Below, in pieces: positions 7,798-20,457 of a DNA stretch of 64,000 nt (position 1 is its first letter; each line of letters starts with the position of its first letter). The stretch spans positions 1-64,000 of the forward strand of contig JANYDB010000086.1 in NCBI GenBank assembly GCA_025359985.1, given 5' to 3'. Below the pieces are notes generated by a model, which saw only the letters and a list, made by a program, of their open reading frames with translations, was not told where the DNA came from and did not search any database. The translations under genes were made by a program, and so were the position numbers. Source of the DNA: Burkholderiales bacterium. Its GTDB lineage: Bacteria > Pseudomonadota > Gammaproteobacteria > Burkholderiales > Usitatibacteraceae.

Positions 7798-8493
7798 TTA
7801 TGCATTTTGTTGCCCATAGGTTTTGAATTTTTCGATGACCGTTGCCATTTCGGCTTGGTCCAGCACGGGTGGCGTCCCGATTTGCAGCGCCTGCCAGTAC
7901 AGCCGGGCAAGACTTTCGACCTCAATCGCGATCGATAACGCCTGCGCCAGGGTCTCGCCGACTGCAATCATCCCGTGTTGCGCGAGCAGGCAGGCTTTAC
8001 GGTCAATGAGTGCGGTGACCGCGTGATCCGAGAGTGCTTGAGTGCCGAAGGTGGCGTAGGGTGCGCAGCGAATATTGTCGCCACCCGCCACCGCTACCAT
8101 ATAGTGAAACGCGGGAATCTCGCGGCTCATGCAGGCCAGCGTGGTGCAGTAGGCGGCGTGGGTGTGGACGATAGCGTGTACGTCGGGACGTGAGACATAA
8201 ATATCACGATGAAACCGCCATTCGGATGAGGGCAGAATATCGCCGCTATGGTTGATAAGGTTGCCGTCACACTGCATCGCCACGATTTGATCGGGACGCG
8301 TTTCTGCATACGCAATGCCAGTGGGCGTAATGAGAAAGCTGTTAAGTGCACCATCGACCCCAACCGCCAGGCGTGCACTGACATTGCCCGACTTTCCCTG
8401 GTTAATACCAAGCCGGTTCATGTCGAGCGCAGTCGTAATAATCTGACGGCGTAATTCTGTATCCGGGTGATGGTTGAGGTTTAAAAATGTCAT
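7798..8493 (-). CDS. Class II aldolase, L-fuculose-1-phosphate aldolase-like (candidate Ald2 of the DHAP shunt)
   Basis: 231 residues of the class II aldolase/adducin family. Zinc ligands and catalytic residues are visible: LPSSEWRFH (general-base Glu), the histidines of HAIVHTHAAY, and the C-terminal LLAQHG. Blocks such as IPAFHYMVAVAGG, CAPYATFGT and EKFKTYGQ closely follow E. coli FucA. The start overlaps the stop of mtnA by four bases (ATGA). Pairing with mtnA suggests that it splits methylthioribulose-1-phosphate or 5-deoxyribulose-1-phosphate into DHAP and an aldehyde. The alternative, MtnB dehydratase, is less likely because the sequence is so FucA-like. The family is clear; the substrate is inferred. 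Confidence 0.85.
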   Translation of the reverse strand: MTFLNLNHHPDTELRRQIITTALDMNRLGINQGKSGNVSARLAVGVDGALNSFLITPTGIAYAETRPDQIVAMQCDGNLINHSGDILPSSEWRFHRDIYVSRPDVHAIVHTHAAYCTTLACMSREIPAFHYMVAVAGGDNIRCAPYATFGTQALSDHAVTALIDRKACLLAQHGMIAVGETLAQALSIAIEVESLARLYWQALQIGTPPVLDQAEMATVIEKFKTYGQQNA

Positions 8494-9578
8494 AAGCGCT
8501 GACTTTCAAGCGGGAACAGTGCAGCAAGCTGCGCAGGGGCCGCGATGCCGCGCTCGGTAATAATGCCCGTAACGAGCCTCGCCGGCGTGACATCGAAGCC
8601 CGGATTCGCCACCGGGCTGGACTCGTCAAGTAGACGAAAGTCGCGGGTGAGACCATCATGCGAAAGTCCGCGTAAATGACGAATCTCATCACCGCTGCGT
8701 TCCTCAATTTCAATTTCGGTGAGCGCGTTATCAAGCTGCCAATCAATACTGGACGAAGGCGTTGCCGCATAAAATGGAATGCCGTTATCGTGAGCTGCCA
8801 AGGCTTTTTGATAGGTGCCAATTTTATTCGCAATATCGCCCTTACGCGAGGCGCGATCTACGCCGACGATGACCATATCAACCCGGCCCTGCTGCATAAA
8901 GTGTCCGCCTGCATTGTCCACAATATAGGTATGTGGCACGCCGTGTTCGCGCAGCTCCCAGGCGGTGAGCAGGCCCTGATTACGTGGCCGGGTTTCTTCA
9001 ACCCACACATGCACCGGCACGCCGCCATCATGTGCTTGGTAAATCGGCGCGGTCGCGGTACCCCAATCAACGGCGGCCAACGCACCGGCGTTGCAATGGG
9101 TAAGGATATTGATGGTGCGTTGATGTCGGGTATGCAGGGCGCGGATGAGCGGGAGCCCATGCTCGCCAATAGCGGCATTGGTGGCAATATCATCACGCGC
9201 CATTTTGTTGGCTTCCTGCCAGGCCGCATCAGCGCGTTCTAGTTCATCAAGCGGCGTTAACACCTGCTGCATATGAGTCAGAGCCCATGCCAGATTAACC
9301 GCAGTCGGACGGGTAGCCAGTAAGGCCCGGCAAGCCTCATTGAGTGCGTGGTCGGTACAATCGGTTTTCATCTGCAGTGCCACACCATAGGCGGCAGTGA
9401 TACCAATCAATGGGGCCCCGCGTACCCGCATGGCACGGATGGCCTCGCAGGTCTGATCCAGCGAAACGATTTCATGCTCTTCGAGCGCAAACGGCAACAG
9501 TGTCTGATCTATGATGAAGACCGTCTGACGCGCCTCATGGGTCCAAATGCTGGTGCGGGCTTTACCGTGAATTTTCAT
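8490..9578 (-). CDS. mtnA: S-methyl-5-thioribose-1-phosphate isomerase
   Basis: 362 residues, standard length. It isomerises methylthioribose-1-phosphate to methylthioribulose-1-phosphate. Family motifs are present: AMRVRGAPLIGITAAYG near the N-terminus, the catalytic cysteine in LTHCNAGALA, and the catalytic aspartate in VGVDRASRKGDIANKIGTY. ETRPRNQGLLTAWEL is also typical. It is the first gene of a two-gene operon with the aldolase. The kinase or phosphorylase that would feed it (mtnK or mtnP) is not in the window. Confidence 0.95.
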   Translation of the reverse strand: MKIHGKARTSIWTHEARQTVFIIDQTLLPFALEEHEIVSLDQTCEAIRAMRVRGAPLIGITAAYGVALQMKTDCTDHALNEACRALLATRPTAVNLAWALTHMQQVLTPLDELERADAAWQEANKMARDDIATNAAIGEHGLPLIRALHTRHQRTINILTHCNAGALAAVDWGTATAPIYQAHDGGVPVHVWVEETRPRNQGLLTAWELREHGVPHTYIVDNAGGHFMQQGRVDMVIVGVDRASRKGDIANKIGTYQKALAAHDNGIPFYAATPSSSIDWQLDNALTEIEIEERSGDEIRHLRGLSHDGLTRDFRLLDESSPVANPGFDVTPARLVTGIITERGIAAPAQLAALFPLESQRL

Positions 9579-9673
9579 GGGACTAGTTTAATGGATTCGG
9601 CCAAGATGGACACTTTTTGGTGGAGTAAAAATGTCGGTTGCGGTATAATTTTAGTTTCTTACTTGGGGTATAG

Positions 9674-11410
<1,737 letters not shown>

Positions 11411-11428
11411 TCTTCGTAAGGAAAATTC

Positions 11429-12271
11429 GTGAAACTCTGTGGCTTTGAAGTCGGACTCGACCAACCTTTTTTTCTGATTGCAGGCCCCTGTGTGGTCGAG
11501 TCTGAGCAGTTGCAGATCGACACCGCCGGTACGCTCAAAGAAATCACCACCGAACTCGCTATCCCGTTCATTTTTAAATCGAGTTACGATAAAGCCAATC
11601 GCAGTTCCGGTAAAACATTCCGTGGTCCCGGTATGGAAGAAGGCTTGCGGATTTTGTCGGAAGTCAGAAAACAGCTTGGCATACCGATCCTGACAGATGT
11701 TCATACCGAGCAGGAAGTGCCGACCGTGGCAAGCATTGTGGATGTGCTGCAAACCCCGGCATTTCTGTGCCGTCAAACCGATTTTATTCATGCGGTTGCG
11801 CGTAGCGGCAAGCCGGTGAATATCAAAAAAGGCCAGTTTCTGGCGCCGTCTGATATGAAAAACGTGGTCGATAAAGCACGTGAAGCCAGCGGCATCGACA
11901 ACATCATGGTCTGCGAGCGCGGCGCTTCGTTTGGCTATAACAATCTGGTATCGGACATGCGTTCGCTGGCGATCATGCGCAACACGAACTGCCCGGTGGT
12001 ATTCGATGCCACCCACTCGGTTCAATTGCCTGGCGGTCAAGGTTCTACCTCCGGTGGTCAACGTGAATTTGTGCCCGTGCTGGCTCGCGCCGCGGTAGCG
12101 TCAGGTGTTTCCGGTGTGTTCATGGAAACCCACCCTGATCCGTCCAAAGCCATGTCTGACGGCCCCAATGCGTGGCCGCTGGCGATGATGCGCGATTTGC
12201 TTTATGTGCTTAGAGAGATTGATTTTCTGGTGAAGAAAAACGGTTTCGCCGAACAAGCGTTGATGAAGTGA
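11429..12271 (+). CDS. kdsA: 3-deoxy-8-phosphooctulonate synthase (Kdo8P synthase)
   Basis: 280 residues. It condenses PEP with arabinose-5-phosphate for lipopolysaccharide Kdo. Motifs [33 protein letters not shown] and [11 protein letters not shown] are present. Cys21 in [10 protein letters not shown] occupies the position that is asparagine in E. coli KdsA; cysteine there marks the metal-dependent class. It probably shares a transcript with pyrG, since AAGGAAAA precedes its GTG start and the gap is short. Confidence 0.95.
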   Translation: MKLCGFEVGLDQPFFLIAGPCVVESEQLQIDTAGTLKEITTELAIPFIFKSSYDKANRSSGKTFRGPGMEEGLRILSEVRKQLGIPILTDVHTEQEVPTVASIVDVLQTPAFLCRQTDFIHAVARSGKPVNIKKGQFLAPSDMKNVVDKAREASGIDNIMVCERGASFGYNNLVSDMRSLAIMRNTNCPVVFDATHSVQLPGGQGSTSGGQREFVPVLARAAVASGVSGVFMETHPDPSKAMSDGPNAWPLAMMRDLLYVLREIDFLVKKNGFAEQALMK

Positions 12272-13828
<1,557 letters not shown>

Positions 13829-13966
13829 TCTTTATCTAACGCATTGCAAAACCATGTTCTCAACCTCATCGCCCTTTAAATTTCTTTCGCAGCAATGCGA
13901 AGGTCGGGTCGGGGCAGCGCACAGCGATATATATTTCGTATTGTCGTTTGATTGCCAACAGCAAAA

Positions 13967-14269
13967 ATGAAATATCTCCCCCACACTTTGATTGCTCTCC
14001 TCATTGTCATCCAGTACCCACTCTGGATCGGCAAGGGTAGCTGGTTGCGGGTGTGGGAGATGTCGAAGCAGGTTGATCTGCAAAAAGAAAAAAACCTAAA
14101 GCTTACGACCCGTAATGCCGGACTCGATGCAGAAGTGCGCGACTTGAAGCAGGGTATTGATGCGGTTGAAGAGCGCGCCCGTGTTGAGCTTGGCATGATC
14201 AAGTCAGACGAAACTTTCTATCAAATTATTGACAAATCCCCAGCGGGGCGCACCCCGTTCCCAAAGTAA
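13967..14269 (+). CDS. ftsB: Cell division protein FtsB
   Basis: 100 residues of a bitopic division protein that joins FtsL and FtsQ at the septum. One transmembrane helix (HTLIALLIVIQYPLWIG) is followed by a coiled coil from ~30 to 75 (LQKEKNLKLTTRNAGLDAEV) and the conserved ERARVELGMIKSDETFYQI. The ATG at 13967 is used; a TTG five codons upstream is the other option. Position right after eno is conserved. Confidence 0.92.
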   Translation: MKYLPHTLIALLIVIQYPLWIGKGSWLRVWEMSKQVDLQKEKNLKLTTRNAGLDAEVRDLKQGIDAVEERARVELGMIKSDETFYQIIDKSPAGRTPFPK

Positions 14270-14347
14270 AGCACTAGCTCTGGAGCGGCGTTTGAAGAAT
14301 TTGTGGCTGAAGAAGCCCGCCTATAAACGAGTTTATATCGTTATAAA

Positions 14348-14713
14348 ATGAATATCGCTGCGATCAAAAAGTTCTGCCATTCACTCCCACAAGCTAAAAA
14401 CGAGATCAAGTGGGAAGCCGATCACGTCTATACCATCGGCGCGAAAATGTTCGCGGTGGCAATGCTCAATCGCAACGCTAAACCCGTCGTCTCGTTCAAA
14501 GTGGACGACGATCTTTTCCTGCAGATGTCAGATCGCCCCGGCTTCATCCCGGCACCTTATCTGGCGCGTGCAAAATGGGTGCAGGTGACTGATCTTTCCA
14601 GAGTCAGTGATGCAGAATTGAAGGCGCTGATTCGCCGCTCCTACGATTTGATTACCGCCAAGCTGACGCGCAAGTTGCGCGCTGAGCTGGGCTTGACTGA
14701 GTTCGCGAAGTGA
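14348..14713 (+). CDS. MmcQ/YjbR family protein
   Basis: 121 residues of the YjbR-like fold, often annotated as a DNA-binding protein although a molecular role is not established. The family pattern is seen: CHSLPQAKNEIKW at the start, then GAKMFAVAML, VSFKVDDDLF, PYLARAKWVQV and a final RRSYDLITAKL. It lies 22 bp upstream of greB on the same strand and is probably co-transcribed. Confidence 0.85.
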   Translation: MNIAAIKKFCHSLPQAKNEIKWEADHVYTIGAKMFAVAMLNRNAKPVVSFKVDDDLFLQMSDRPGFIPAPYLARAKWVQVTDLSRVSDAELKALIRRSYDLITAKLTRKLRAELGLTEFAK

Positions 14714-14735
14714 GTATGAAAGGTGAATTCGTAAA

Positions 14736-15365
14736 ATGAGCAAAGCCTTCACCAAAGAAAACGATGAAGCCGAAGCTAATGAGATCGATGTGAGCATGCC
14801 GCCGACCCCGGTCGGCAGTAAAAACTACATCACCCCCGGCGGTCACAAACGTCTGCGAGACGAGTTCACCTACCTGCTGCATAAGGAACGTCCCGCCGTC
14901 ACATCTGCGGTTTCATGGGCGGCCAAAAATGGCGATCGCAGCGAAAATGCCGATTACCAATACGGAAAAAAACGCCTGCGTGAGATTGATAAACGCTTGC
15001 GCTTTTTAACCAAACGCCTGGACAACGCCGAAGTCGTCGACCCTGCCGCCCCGCGTGAGGACGAGGCTGCCGAACGTGTTTTTTTTGGTGCCACTGTTAC
15101 CTACGCCAATGAAGCAGGCGAAGAAAAAACCGTCACCATCGTCGGCATTGACGAGCTAGACTTACCGCGAAATTACATCACCTGGATTTCTCCGCTGGCC
15201 CGGACCCTGATGAAAGCAAAACAAGGTGATGCTGTCATCTTAAACGCACCGGGCGGGCGTGAGGAGCTCGATATTTTGGCCGTCGAATATCGCGCCATTC
15301 ACACCGATGATTTTGTGCCGCAGGCACCGATTAGTTTGAATGTAGTGAAGTCGACTGAAGGTTAA
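14736..15365 (+). CDS. greB: Transcription elongation factor GreB
   Basis: 209 residues. It rescues backtracked RNA polymerase by stimulating cleavage of the nascent RNA. The N-terminal coiled coil spans ~35-110, with the catalytic acidic tip in KNGDRSENADYQYGK. The C-terminal FKBP-like domain includes the segments VFFGATVTY and ISPLARTLMKAKQGD. The long basic N-terminal coil with KKRLREIDKRLRFLTKRL marks GreB rather than GreA. About 30 extra residues before YITPGG are common in betaproteobacterial GreB. Confidence 0.94.
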   Translation: MSKAFTKENDEAEANEIDVSMPPTPVGSKNYITPGGHKRLRDEFTYLLHKERPAVTSAVSWAAKNGDRSENADYQYGKKRLREIDKRLRFLTKRLDNAEVVDPAAPREDEAAERVFFGATVTYANEAGEEKTVTIVGIDELDLPRNYITWISPLARTLMKAKQGDAVILNAPGGREELDILAVEYRAIHTDDFVPQAPISLNVVKSTEG

Positions 15366-15945
15366 AAGTCAGCGGCATCCATCCAGTTGAGACCAAGCGT
15401 CAATCGAGAGCCAAAATTGCGCTGACCGATGCCTGCAAGTCGGCTACCGCATACCCATTCCGGCGGCATAAACTTGTACTCATCTGGTATATCGAGCACA
15501 TGAATAATTTTTTGCGTATCACCCCATATAGTCGATCATATGCGCCTGCAGTGCTCGCACAGCCGTGATCTTTGTGGTGGTCGAGAGCGACTTCTTTCGC
15601 GTCTACTAGCACATACAAAATCCGCGGCCCCCTGTTTCGTTACGCGCCACGCTTGGCAGCAGATTGTAGTAATCTGCCTCATGGGTAATGAGGTGCAACT
15701 CTGCCCTCGTTCAGCTCATTTTCATCATCGATTCTTAAAGCCCGACAAGTCGTTAGCCGCCGCGACTTGCTGCAACGCAGAAGCCATCGTCATGAGCTAA
15801 ATCCAGCTATCCAAACCTGGCGTACCTCGCGCCATCAAAGCATTGCGTCTTCGTTTGATACAGTTTCAGTGGGTAACAATTTATCACCCACTCACTACCT
15901 TTCTTCTTTAACCGCTTTTTTAGCTTGGTCCAGTATTTGCGTGGT
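15366..15945. other. 580-base stretch without a supported gene
   Basis: All six frames are short and none carries a recognisable motif. The area has several adjoining stops and lies next to a dead vapC gene, so it is probably decayed accessory DNA. No repeat or RNA gene was seen. Confidence 0.5.
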
Positions 15946-16488
15946 TTAGCGTTTAATCTTCTTCCAAGTAGCTACCGCGCGCGCTGACGGTTTTACTACG
16001 CTAGGCTTCGCAACCTTACATACTGCACCCGCTTGCTCCGCCCATTGTACTTTTTCTCCCATCAATACAATTTTCAGATTCGTTAATTTAAGTTTCTGCG
16101 CGGCTTTGGCGAAACGCACTTCACATGTGGCCAGCACGGTCGCACCGGCGGTGTGGGCAATGGCGAGATGGAGGGCGTCACCGGTTTACAGATTGCAGTC
16201 AGTATTTCGCAGCCACGATGCGGCAAGCGTTGCAGCTTCGTTGCTTACATTCAACATCAGAAAATTTTTCTCTGCGCGCTCGTGAAGTGTCTTGATCTCA
16301 ACTTTAACCACGGCGGCGCGCAGCTCGCACTTGCGTTTGTTTACACCCGCAATGGCATTGTATTCAATACATACCCATGTACTAATCGCAAATGGCTCAA
16401 CTTATTATTCAAACTATTTAATCGCGCGCGCAAAAAGGGCATTCTCGGTTAACATCAATACCAAGATATTGGTATTCAGATAAGTCAC
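15946..16488 (-). pseudogene. Dead PIN-domain toxin (vapC) with four in-frame stops
   Basis: Reading the minus strand from the GTG at 16488 in one uninterrupted frame for 180 codons gives a PIN-domain protein. The start is VTYLNTNILVLMLTENAL, the middle ISTWVCIEYNAIAGV, and the end TGDALHLAIAHTAGATVLAT followed by a long basic tail. Stops interrupt it at codon 26 (TAG, where tryptophan is usual), 29 and 30 (TAA TAA) and ~104 (TAA just before TGDALHLA). The first catalytic aspartate (YLDTN in the family) has also become asparagine. There is no frameshift: only point changes killed the gene. The antitoxin gene ends seven bases upstream. Confidence 0.85.
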
Positions 16489-16495
16489 CTGCCGG

Positions 16496-16747
16496 TCATT
16501 CAGCAATTTTGCCGTCGTGCGTCTGATGAATAATCTCCACCGAGTTTGTTTTCATTATTGGCGTGAGCGCAGGTAGTTTTCGCAGCTTCTCCAAATCCAT
16601 TTTTGGCTTGGTCGGCAACGCGTTGGTGGGGATCATTTTGACCACGGGCTTGCCGCGTTTTGTAACGCTAATGGTCTCACCCGCCTCGACCATTTTGATA
16701 ATGGCGCTCAATGATGCTTTTGCTTCAGCGACGCTGAATGCTTCCAT
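16496..16747 (-). CDS. Phd/YefM-type antitoxin
   Basis: 83 residues with the Phd/YefM pattern: FSVAEAKASLSAIIKMVEAG then ETISVTKRGKPVVKMIPT. The N-terminal half should bind DNA, and the tail (LPALTPIMKTNSVEIIHQTHDGKIAE) should wrap a PIN toxin. The frame is intact although the partner toxin downstream carries four stops. It may persist as a repressor or an anti-toxin against a related toxin elsewhere, or simply not yet have decayed. Confidence 0.85.
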   Translation of the reverse strand: MEAFSVAEAKASLSAIIKMVEAGETISVTKRGKPVVKMIPTNALPTKPKMDLEKLRKLPALTPIMKTNSVEIIHQTHDGKIAE

Positions 16748-17041
16748 GATGGCTCTAAATGACGATCTTGATGGTCATGCCGTAACATAGGCTTTAAATC
16801 GTCATGGGCGTTTCGTGATGCGAGAGAGTGTCGCTGCAGTTCAAGGCCATTCGCCGTAACTCAAATGGACAAACTCGTTTATGGGCGGGCGTCCTGACAC
16901 TAAAATGCCTGTAAACGCGCTTTAATGCTGGTGTTTCATTACCCAATGCAGATCAGTAATTTGCTTGATGCCATTTCGAGTGGTGCCACTATGATCGCTT
17001 TCGCACAGACGGCAGCCTACGAAAAGCTGAATCATTCACAC

Positions 17042-17668
17042 ATGAATCCACCTAAATCAAATAAGCCGTTTTCCATGATCCGTGAGTTTCATCTCGCCGA
17101 TTGGTTTACGCTTGCCAATGCGCTTTGCGGCATGGGTGCGCTTTTTTCGGTGATGACTTTTCTGGAAACCGATAACGTCAAACATATTTATATTGCGGGT
17201 GGGCTGGTGCTGGCGGCATTATTTTTTGATGTGGTGGATGGCAGGGTAGCGCGGTGGCGTCAGAAAACTTCTTCGATGGGCCGAGAGCTGGATTCGTTGG
17301 CAGATGTGATTTCGTTTGGCGTGGCCCCGGCCATCATGGCCTATGGTTGTGGCATGCAGGGCTTTTATGATCGTATTGTTCTGGCGTACTTTGTGGCGTG
17401 CGGGGTGTCGCGTCTGGCGCGCTATAACGTTACTGCTGAAGCGCTGTCGGAGGGCGGCGATAAAGTGAAATATTTTGAGGGCACGCCGATTCCAACATCG
17501 GTGATGCTGGTGTGCGTACTGACATTGGCGGCGTATTTTGATGCGGTGCAGAGCAATCTATGGTTTGGTGTAATCGAAATTGCGGGGTTGCAGCTTCATC
17601 CGCTTGTGCTGCTGTTTGCGTTATCCGGATCGTTGATGATCAGCCGTATCCGCATTCCCAAGTTATGA
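17042..17668 (+). CDS. pssA: CDP-diacylglycerol-serine O-phosphatidyltransferase
   Basis: About 208 residues of a membrane enzyme making phosphatidylserine from CDP-diacylglycerol and serine. The CDP-alcohol phosphotransferase signature DG-x2-AR-x8-G-x3-D-x3-D is complete in DGRVARWRQKTSSMG followed by RELDSLAD. At least five hydrophobic segments follow the order of type II PssA proteins. The start is uncertain: ATG codons at 16925, 16991, 17042 and 17076 are all in frame and none has a strong ribosome-binding site; 17042 gives the usual N-terminal length before FTLANALCG. Confidence 0.88.
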   Translation: MNPPKSNKPFSMIREFHLADWFTLANALCGMGALFSVMTFLETDNVKHIYIAGGLVLAALFFDVVDGRVARWRQKTSSMGRELDSLADVISFGVAPAIMAYGCGMQGFYDRIVLAYFVACGVSRLARYNVTAEALSEGGDKVKYFEGTPIPTSVMLVCVLTLAAYFDAVQSNLWFGVIEIAGLQLHPLVLLFALSGSLMISRIRIPKL

Positions 17669-17880
17669 GTTTGACCGTTTAATAAAATAAATAAATGGCT
17701 GATCACGTCACCCTCTGCATTTTGATCAATCTGGCCGTGGCACTGTGACCAGTCGCATCATGGGCGAGACTAATCTTGCGATATTTAACAGCGATGCGAT
17801 CGGTAATCTGGATAGCGAAGAGCCAGCAGTCTAATGTGCAGAACCTGGCAGGCGGCCTACGCAGACGCTGGCCTATCCGG

Positions 17881-18234
17881 CTATAGCAACTCGACCCCGA
17901 ACCGGCGCATCAGCAGCGCAAACAGGCCAAAACAAATCACGGTAACAGCCACGCTCGCCAGCAAGGTTGGCCAGAACCCCAAGCGTGGCAATAACATTGG
18001 AAAAAGCAAAAACATTGGCAGCGTCGGCAGCACATACCAAAATGTGTACCACGCATGATTGGCAATTTTTTCCTCAGGCTGGCCTTCAATGTAGAGCCAG
18101 ATCAGCGCCAAGAAAGTGACCAGCGGCAGTGCCGCCACAAAGCCGCCAAGCCGGTCGCTGCGTTTTGCTAATTCAGAGATCAGCACGACCACGGCGGCGG
18201 TGATGAAATATTTGGTGATAAGCCAAGCGGTCAT
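17881..18234 (-). CDS. DUF3147 family membrane protein
   Basis: 117 residues with four predicted membrane helices and the family pattern of TKYFITAAVVVLISELAKRS, LGGFVAALPLVTFLALIWLY and LMRRFGVELL at the end. The charged SELAKRSDRLGG turn is typical. No function is known. It sits between a ~210-base gap after pssA, where no gene is supported, and gnd. Confidence 0.8.
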   Translation of the reverse strand: MTAWLITKYFITAAVVVLISELAKRSDRLGGFVAALPLVTFLALIWLYIEGQPEEKIANHAWYTFWYVLPTLPMFLLFPMLLPRLGFWPTLLASVAVTVICFGLFALLMRRFGVELL

Positions 18235-18316
18235 ATCGGCGTGTTTGAAATGTTGAGATCAACCGAGTACGAGAACCACGGACATTGGATGCCATAAAGA
18301 TGATGCAGGGCCAACA

Positions 18317-19231
18317 TTATTTTTTATCGATTCCCGTAACCTCATGCCCACCAAAACCCTTGCGCATCATTGCCAGCAGTTTGGCGCTATATTCATCCTC
18401 GCCTTGGCTGGCGAAACGCGACATGAGTGCCAACGACATCACCGGTGTAGGCACACCCAGTTCAATCGCTTCAAGCGCAGTCCAGCGGCCTTCGCCGGAG
18501 TCGGGAACGATAGGCGCTACACCGTCAAGGGCGCGATCCACTTTTAAAAACTCGGCGGTTAAATCCAGCAGCCAGGAGCGCAACACGCTACCTTGGCGCC
18601 AGGTGTCGGCGATAGCTGCGATATCGAGATCAAACTCACGCTTGGCGCTCATCAGCGAAAAGCCTTCTGCATAGGCTTGCATCATCGCGTACTCGATGCC
18701 GTTGTGAACCATCTTTGTAAAATGACCTGCGCCTGACGGCCCGCAATGCAGCCACTGGCTTGGCTTGGGTGCCAGGCCATTCAGGACGCGTTCAATGCGC
18801 TTAATTGCCACAGCTTCTCCACCGAGCATCAGGCAATAGCCGTTTTCCTTGCCATGAATGCCGCCGGATACACCGGCATCTATCAACGAGATGCCTAATT
18901 CGCGAAGCATTTCCGCTTCGGCTACGCTGTGCTTGTAAAAATGATTGGCGCCGTTCACCACTAGGTCGCCCGGCGCGAGCTTTAAACGCAGCTCCTCAAG
19001 CGTACTGTGGGTGACTTTACCGGCTGGCAACATCAGCCAGATAATGCGCGGCGTGGGCATGGCGTTCAACAATGAATCGAGCGAATAGGCGCCATCAAAG
19101 CCGGCCACATTGATTAGCGCATCGACAGATTTACCGTCTGCGTCATAGCCCACCACATGAATATCTGCGTCGCAAAGTTTGCTTGCCATCGCGCCACCCA
19201 TCCGACCTAATCCAATCATGCCGATTTGCAT
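18317..19231 (-). CDS. gnd: 6-phosphogluconate dehydrogenase, decarboxylating (short form)
   Basis: 304 residues, the short GndA/YqeC-like form rather than the ~470-residue form. The NAD(P) fold starts MQIGMIGLGRMGGAMA. The substrate signature is IDAGVSGGIHGKENGYCLM, with the catalytic lysine in GHFTKMVHNGIEYAMMQ. It oxidises 6-phosphogluconate to ribulose-5-phosphate with CO2 release. It stands alone; no zwf or pgl is nearby. Confidence 0.92.
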   Translation of the reverse strand: MQIGMIGLGRMGGAMASKLCDADIHVVGYDADGKSVDALINVAGFDGAYSLDSLLNAMPTPRIIWLMLPAGKVTHSTLEELRLKLAPGDLVVNGANHFYKHSVAEAEMLRELGISLIDAGVSGGIHGKENGYCLMLGGEAVAIKRIERVLNGLAPKPSQWLHCGPSGAGHFTKMVHNGIEYAMMQAYAEGFSLMSAKREFDLDIAAIADTWRQGSVLRSWLLDLTAEFLKVDRALDGVAPIVPDSGEGRWTALEAIELGVPTPVMSLALMSRFASQGEDEYSAKLLAMMRKGFGGHEVTGIDKK

Positions 19232-19452
19232 CTGTTATTCCTTTGTTATTTTAGGAAGCTGGCAATAGATGACACCAGGCTTGTTAAATTGCGCCGGATG
19301 ATGGCACGCATGAAAGATGTCGTATTCTAGCAAGCTTGTGATTCAATGGACTGCTAGCTTGCGGTGGTTGAATAGATTGCAAGTATGCAGCCATTACCGC
19401 CGATTCTGGGATAATCGCAAATTCGCAGAAATTTTTCAAAGACAGGTTATTA

Positions 19453-20457
19453 ATGCAACTTTCAATTTTGCTTACTACTATTCGATCTGGCATGTTGTGC
19501 ATGGCGAGCACCATGTTGTTCGGGTTATTTGCGGTCATTCATGTGCTTCCATCTTTTGCACAGACCGTTATCGCCACACCTGATGCAACCTATGACCCCA
19601 CCAGGCCGAACCCGAAGCAGGCTGAAGAGCTGATTAAATCCGGCGAGCGAAAATCATTTATTTGGGAAGTAAAATCCGGCACGAATACGATTTTTTTATT
19701 CGGCACCATCCATGTGGGGAAGAAAAGTTTTTATCCGTTACCCATTGCGGTTGAAGACGCGTTTAAACGCTCCAGCAAGCTGGTGCTGGAAGCTGATATT
19801 TCAAATACAGATGGCGCAGCAGAGATCGGCAAGCTGATTGCTTACGCGCCACCCGACTCGCTGGACAAGCATATTCCCGCCGCACTTTATGAACGTCTGA
19901 AGCAGCAAGCTGCGCGCTTGAAGTTGCCTCAGGAAGGCATAAAGCAGATGAAGCCGTTTTTGATCGGTGGGCTACTGTCGATTTCGGAATTTACGCGGCT
20001 CGGTTACGACATGAATTATGGTGTTGAAAGTTATCTGACCGTACTCGCAAAAGAGAATAAAAAGCCGTTGCTGGAGTTGGAATCACAGCTTGGTCAGATC
20101 AATATGCTTAACAATATGTCACCCGCGTTGCAGGAGGCTTTTCTTGATAACGCGATAGCCACGCTTGAATCGGGCCGCTCAGCAGATCAGGTGACCGGGG
20201 TGGTGAACGCATGGCAAAGTGGCGACGCGAAATTGATGCAGGATGTGACGGCGGACGTGAATAAGGACGCGCGGCTGGGCGTTGAACTCGATGATGTGCT
20301 GCTATACAGCCGCCATGCGGGCATGCTGAAAAAAATTGAAGGTTATTTGGCGGAAGATAAAACCTGTTTTGTGGCAGTGGGTACGCTTCATTTACTGGGC
20401 TCGCGCGGTTTGATTGAGCTATTAAAAATGAAGGGTTACAAGGTGAGGCAGTTATGA
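19453..20457 (+). CDS. TraB/GumN family protein, exported
   Basis: 334 residues with an N-terminal hydrophobic signal (residues ~10-36, ending SFAQ). The two family motifs are visible: FLFGTIHVGKKSFYPLP near residue 82 and AVGTLHLLGSRGLIELL close to the end. TraB/GumN proteins are related to the Tiki protease fold, with GxxH motifs as putative metal sites. Its stop overlaps the start of the next gene by four bases, so the pair is translationally coupled. Confidence 0.88.
   Translation: MQLSILLTTIRSGMLCMASTMLFGLFAVIHVLPSFAQTVIATPDATYDPTRPNPKQAEELIKSGERKSFIWEVKSGTNTIFLFGTIHVGKKSFYPLPIAVEDAFKRSSKLVLEADISNTDGAAEIGKLIAYAPPDSLDKHIPAALYERLKQQAARLKLPQEGIKQMKPFLIGGLLSISEFTRLGYDMNYGVESYLTVLAKENKKPLLELESQLGQINMLNNMSPALQEAFLDNAIATLESGRSADQVTGVVNAWQSGDAKLMQDVTADVNKDARLGVELDDVLLYSRHAGMLKKIEGYLAEDKTCFVAVGTLHLLGSRGLIELLKMKGYKVRQL

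Noticed and set aside
15400-15618. A 72-codon minus-strand frame downstream of greB
   Set aside because: No motif and no start signal; the surrounding region looks decayed.
17690-17835. A possible short gene after pssA (frame containing TVTSRIMGETNLAIF)
   Set aside because: No start codon with a binding site and no recognised family; too short to support.
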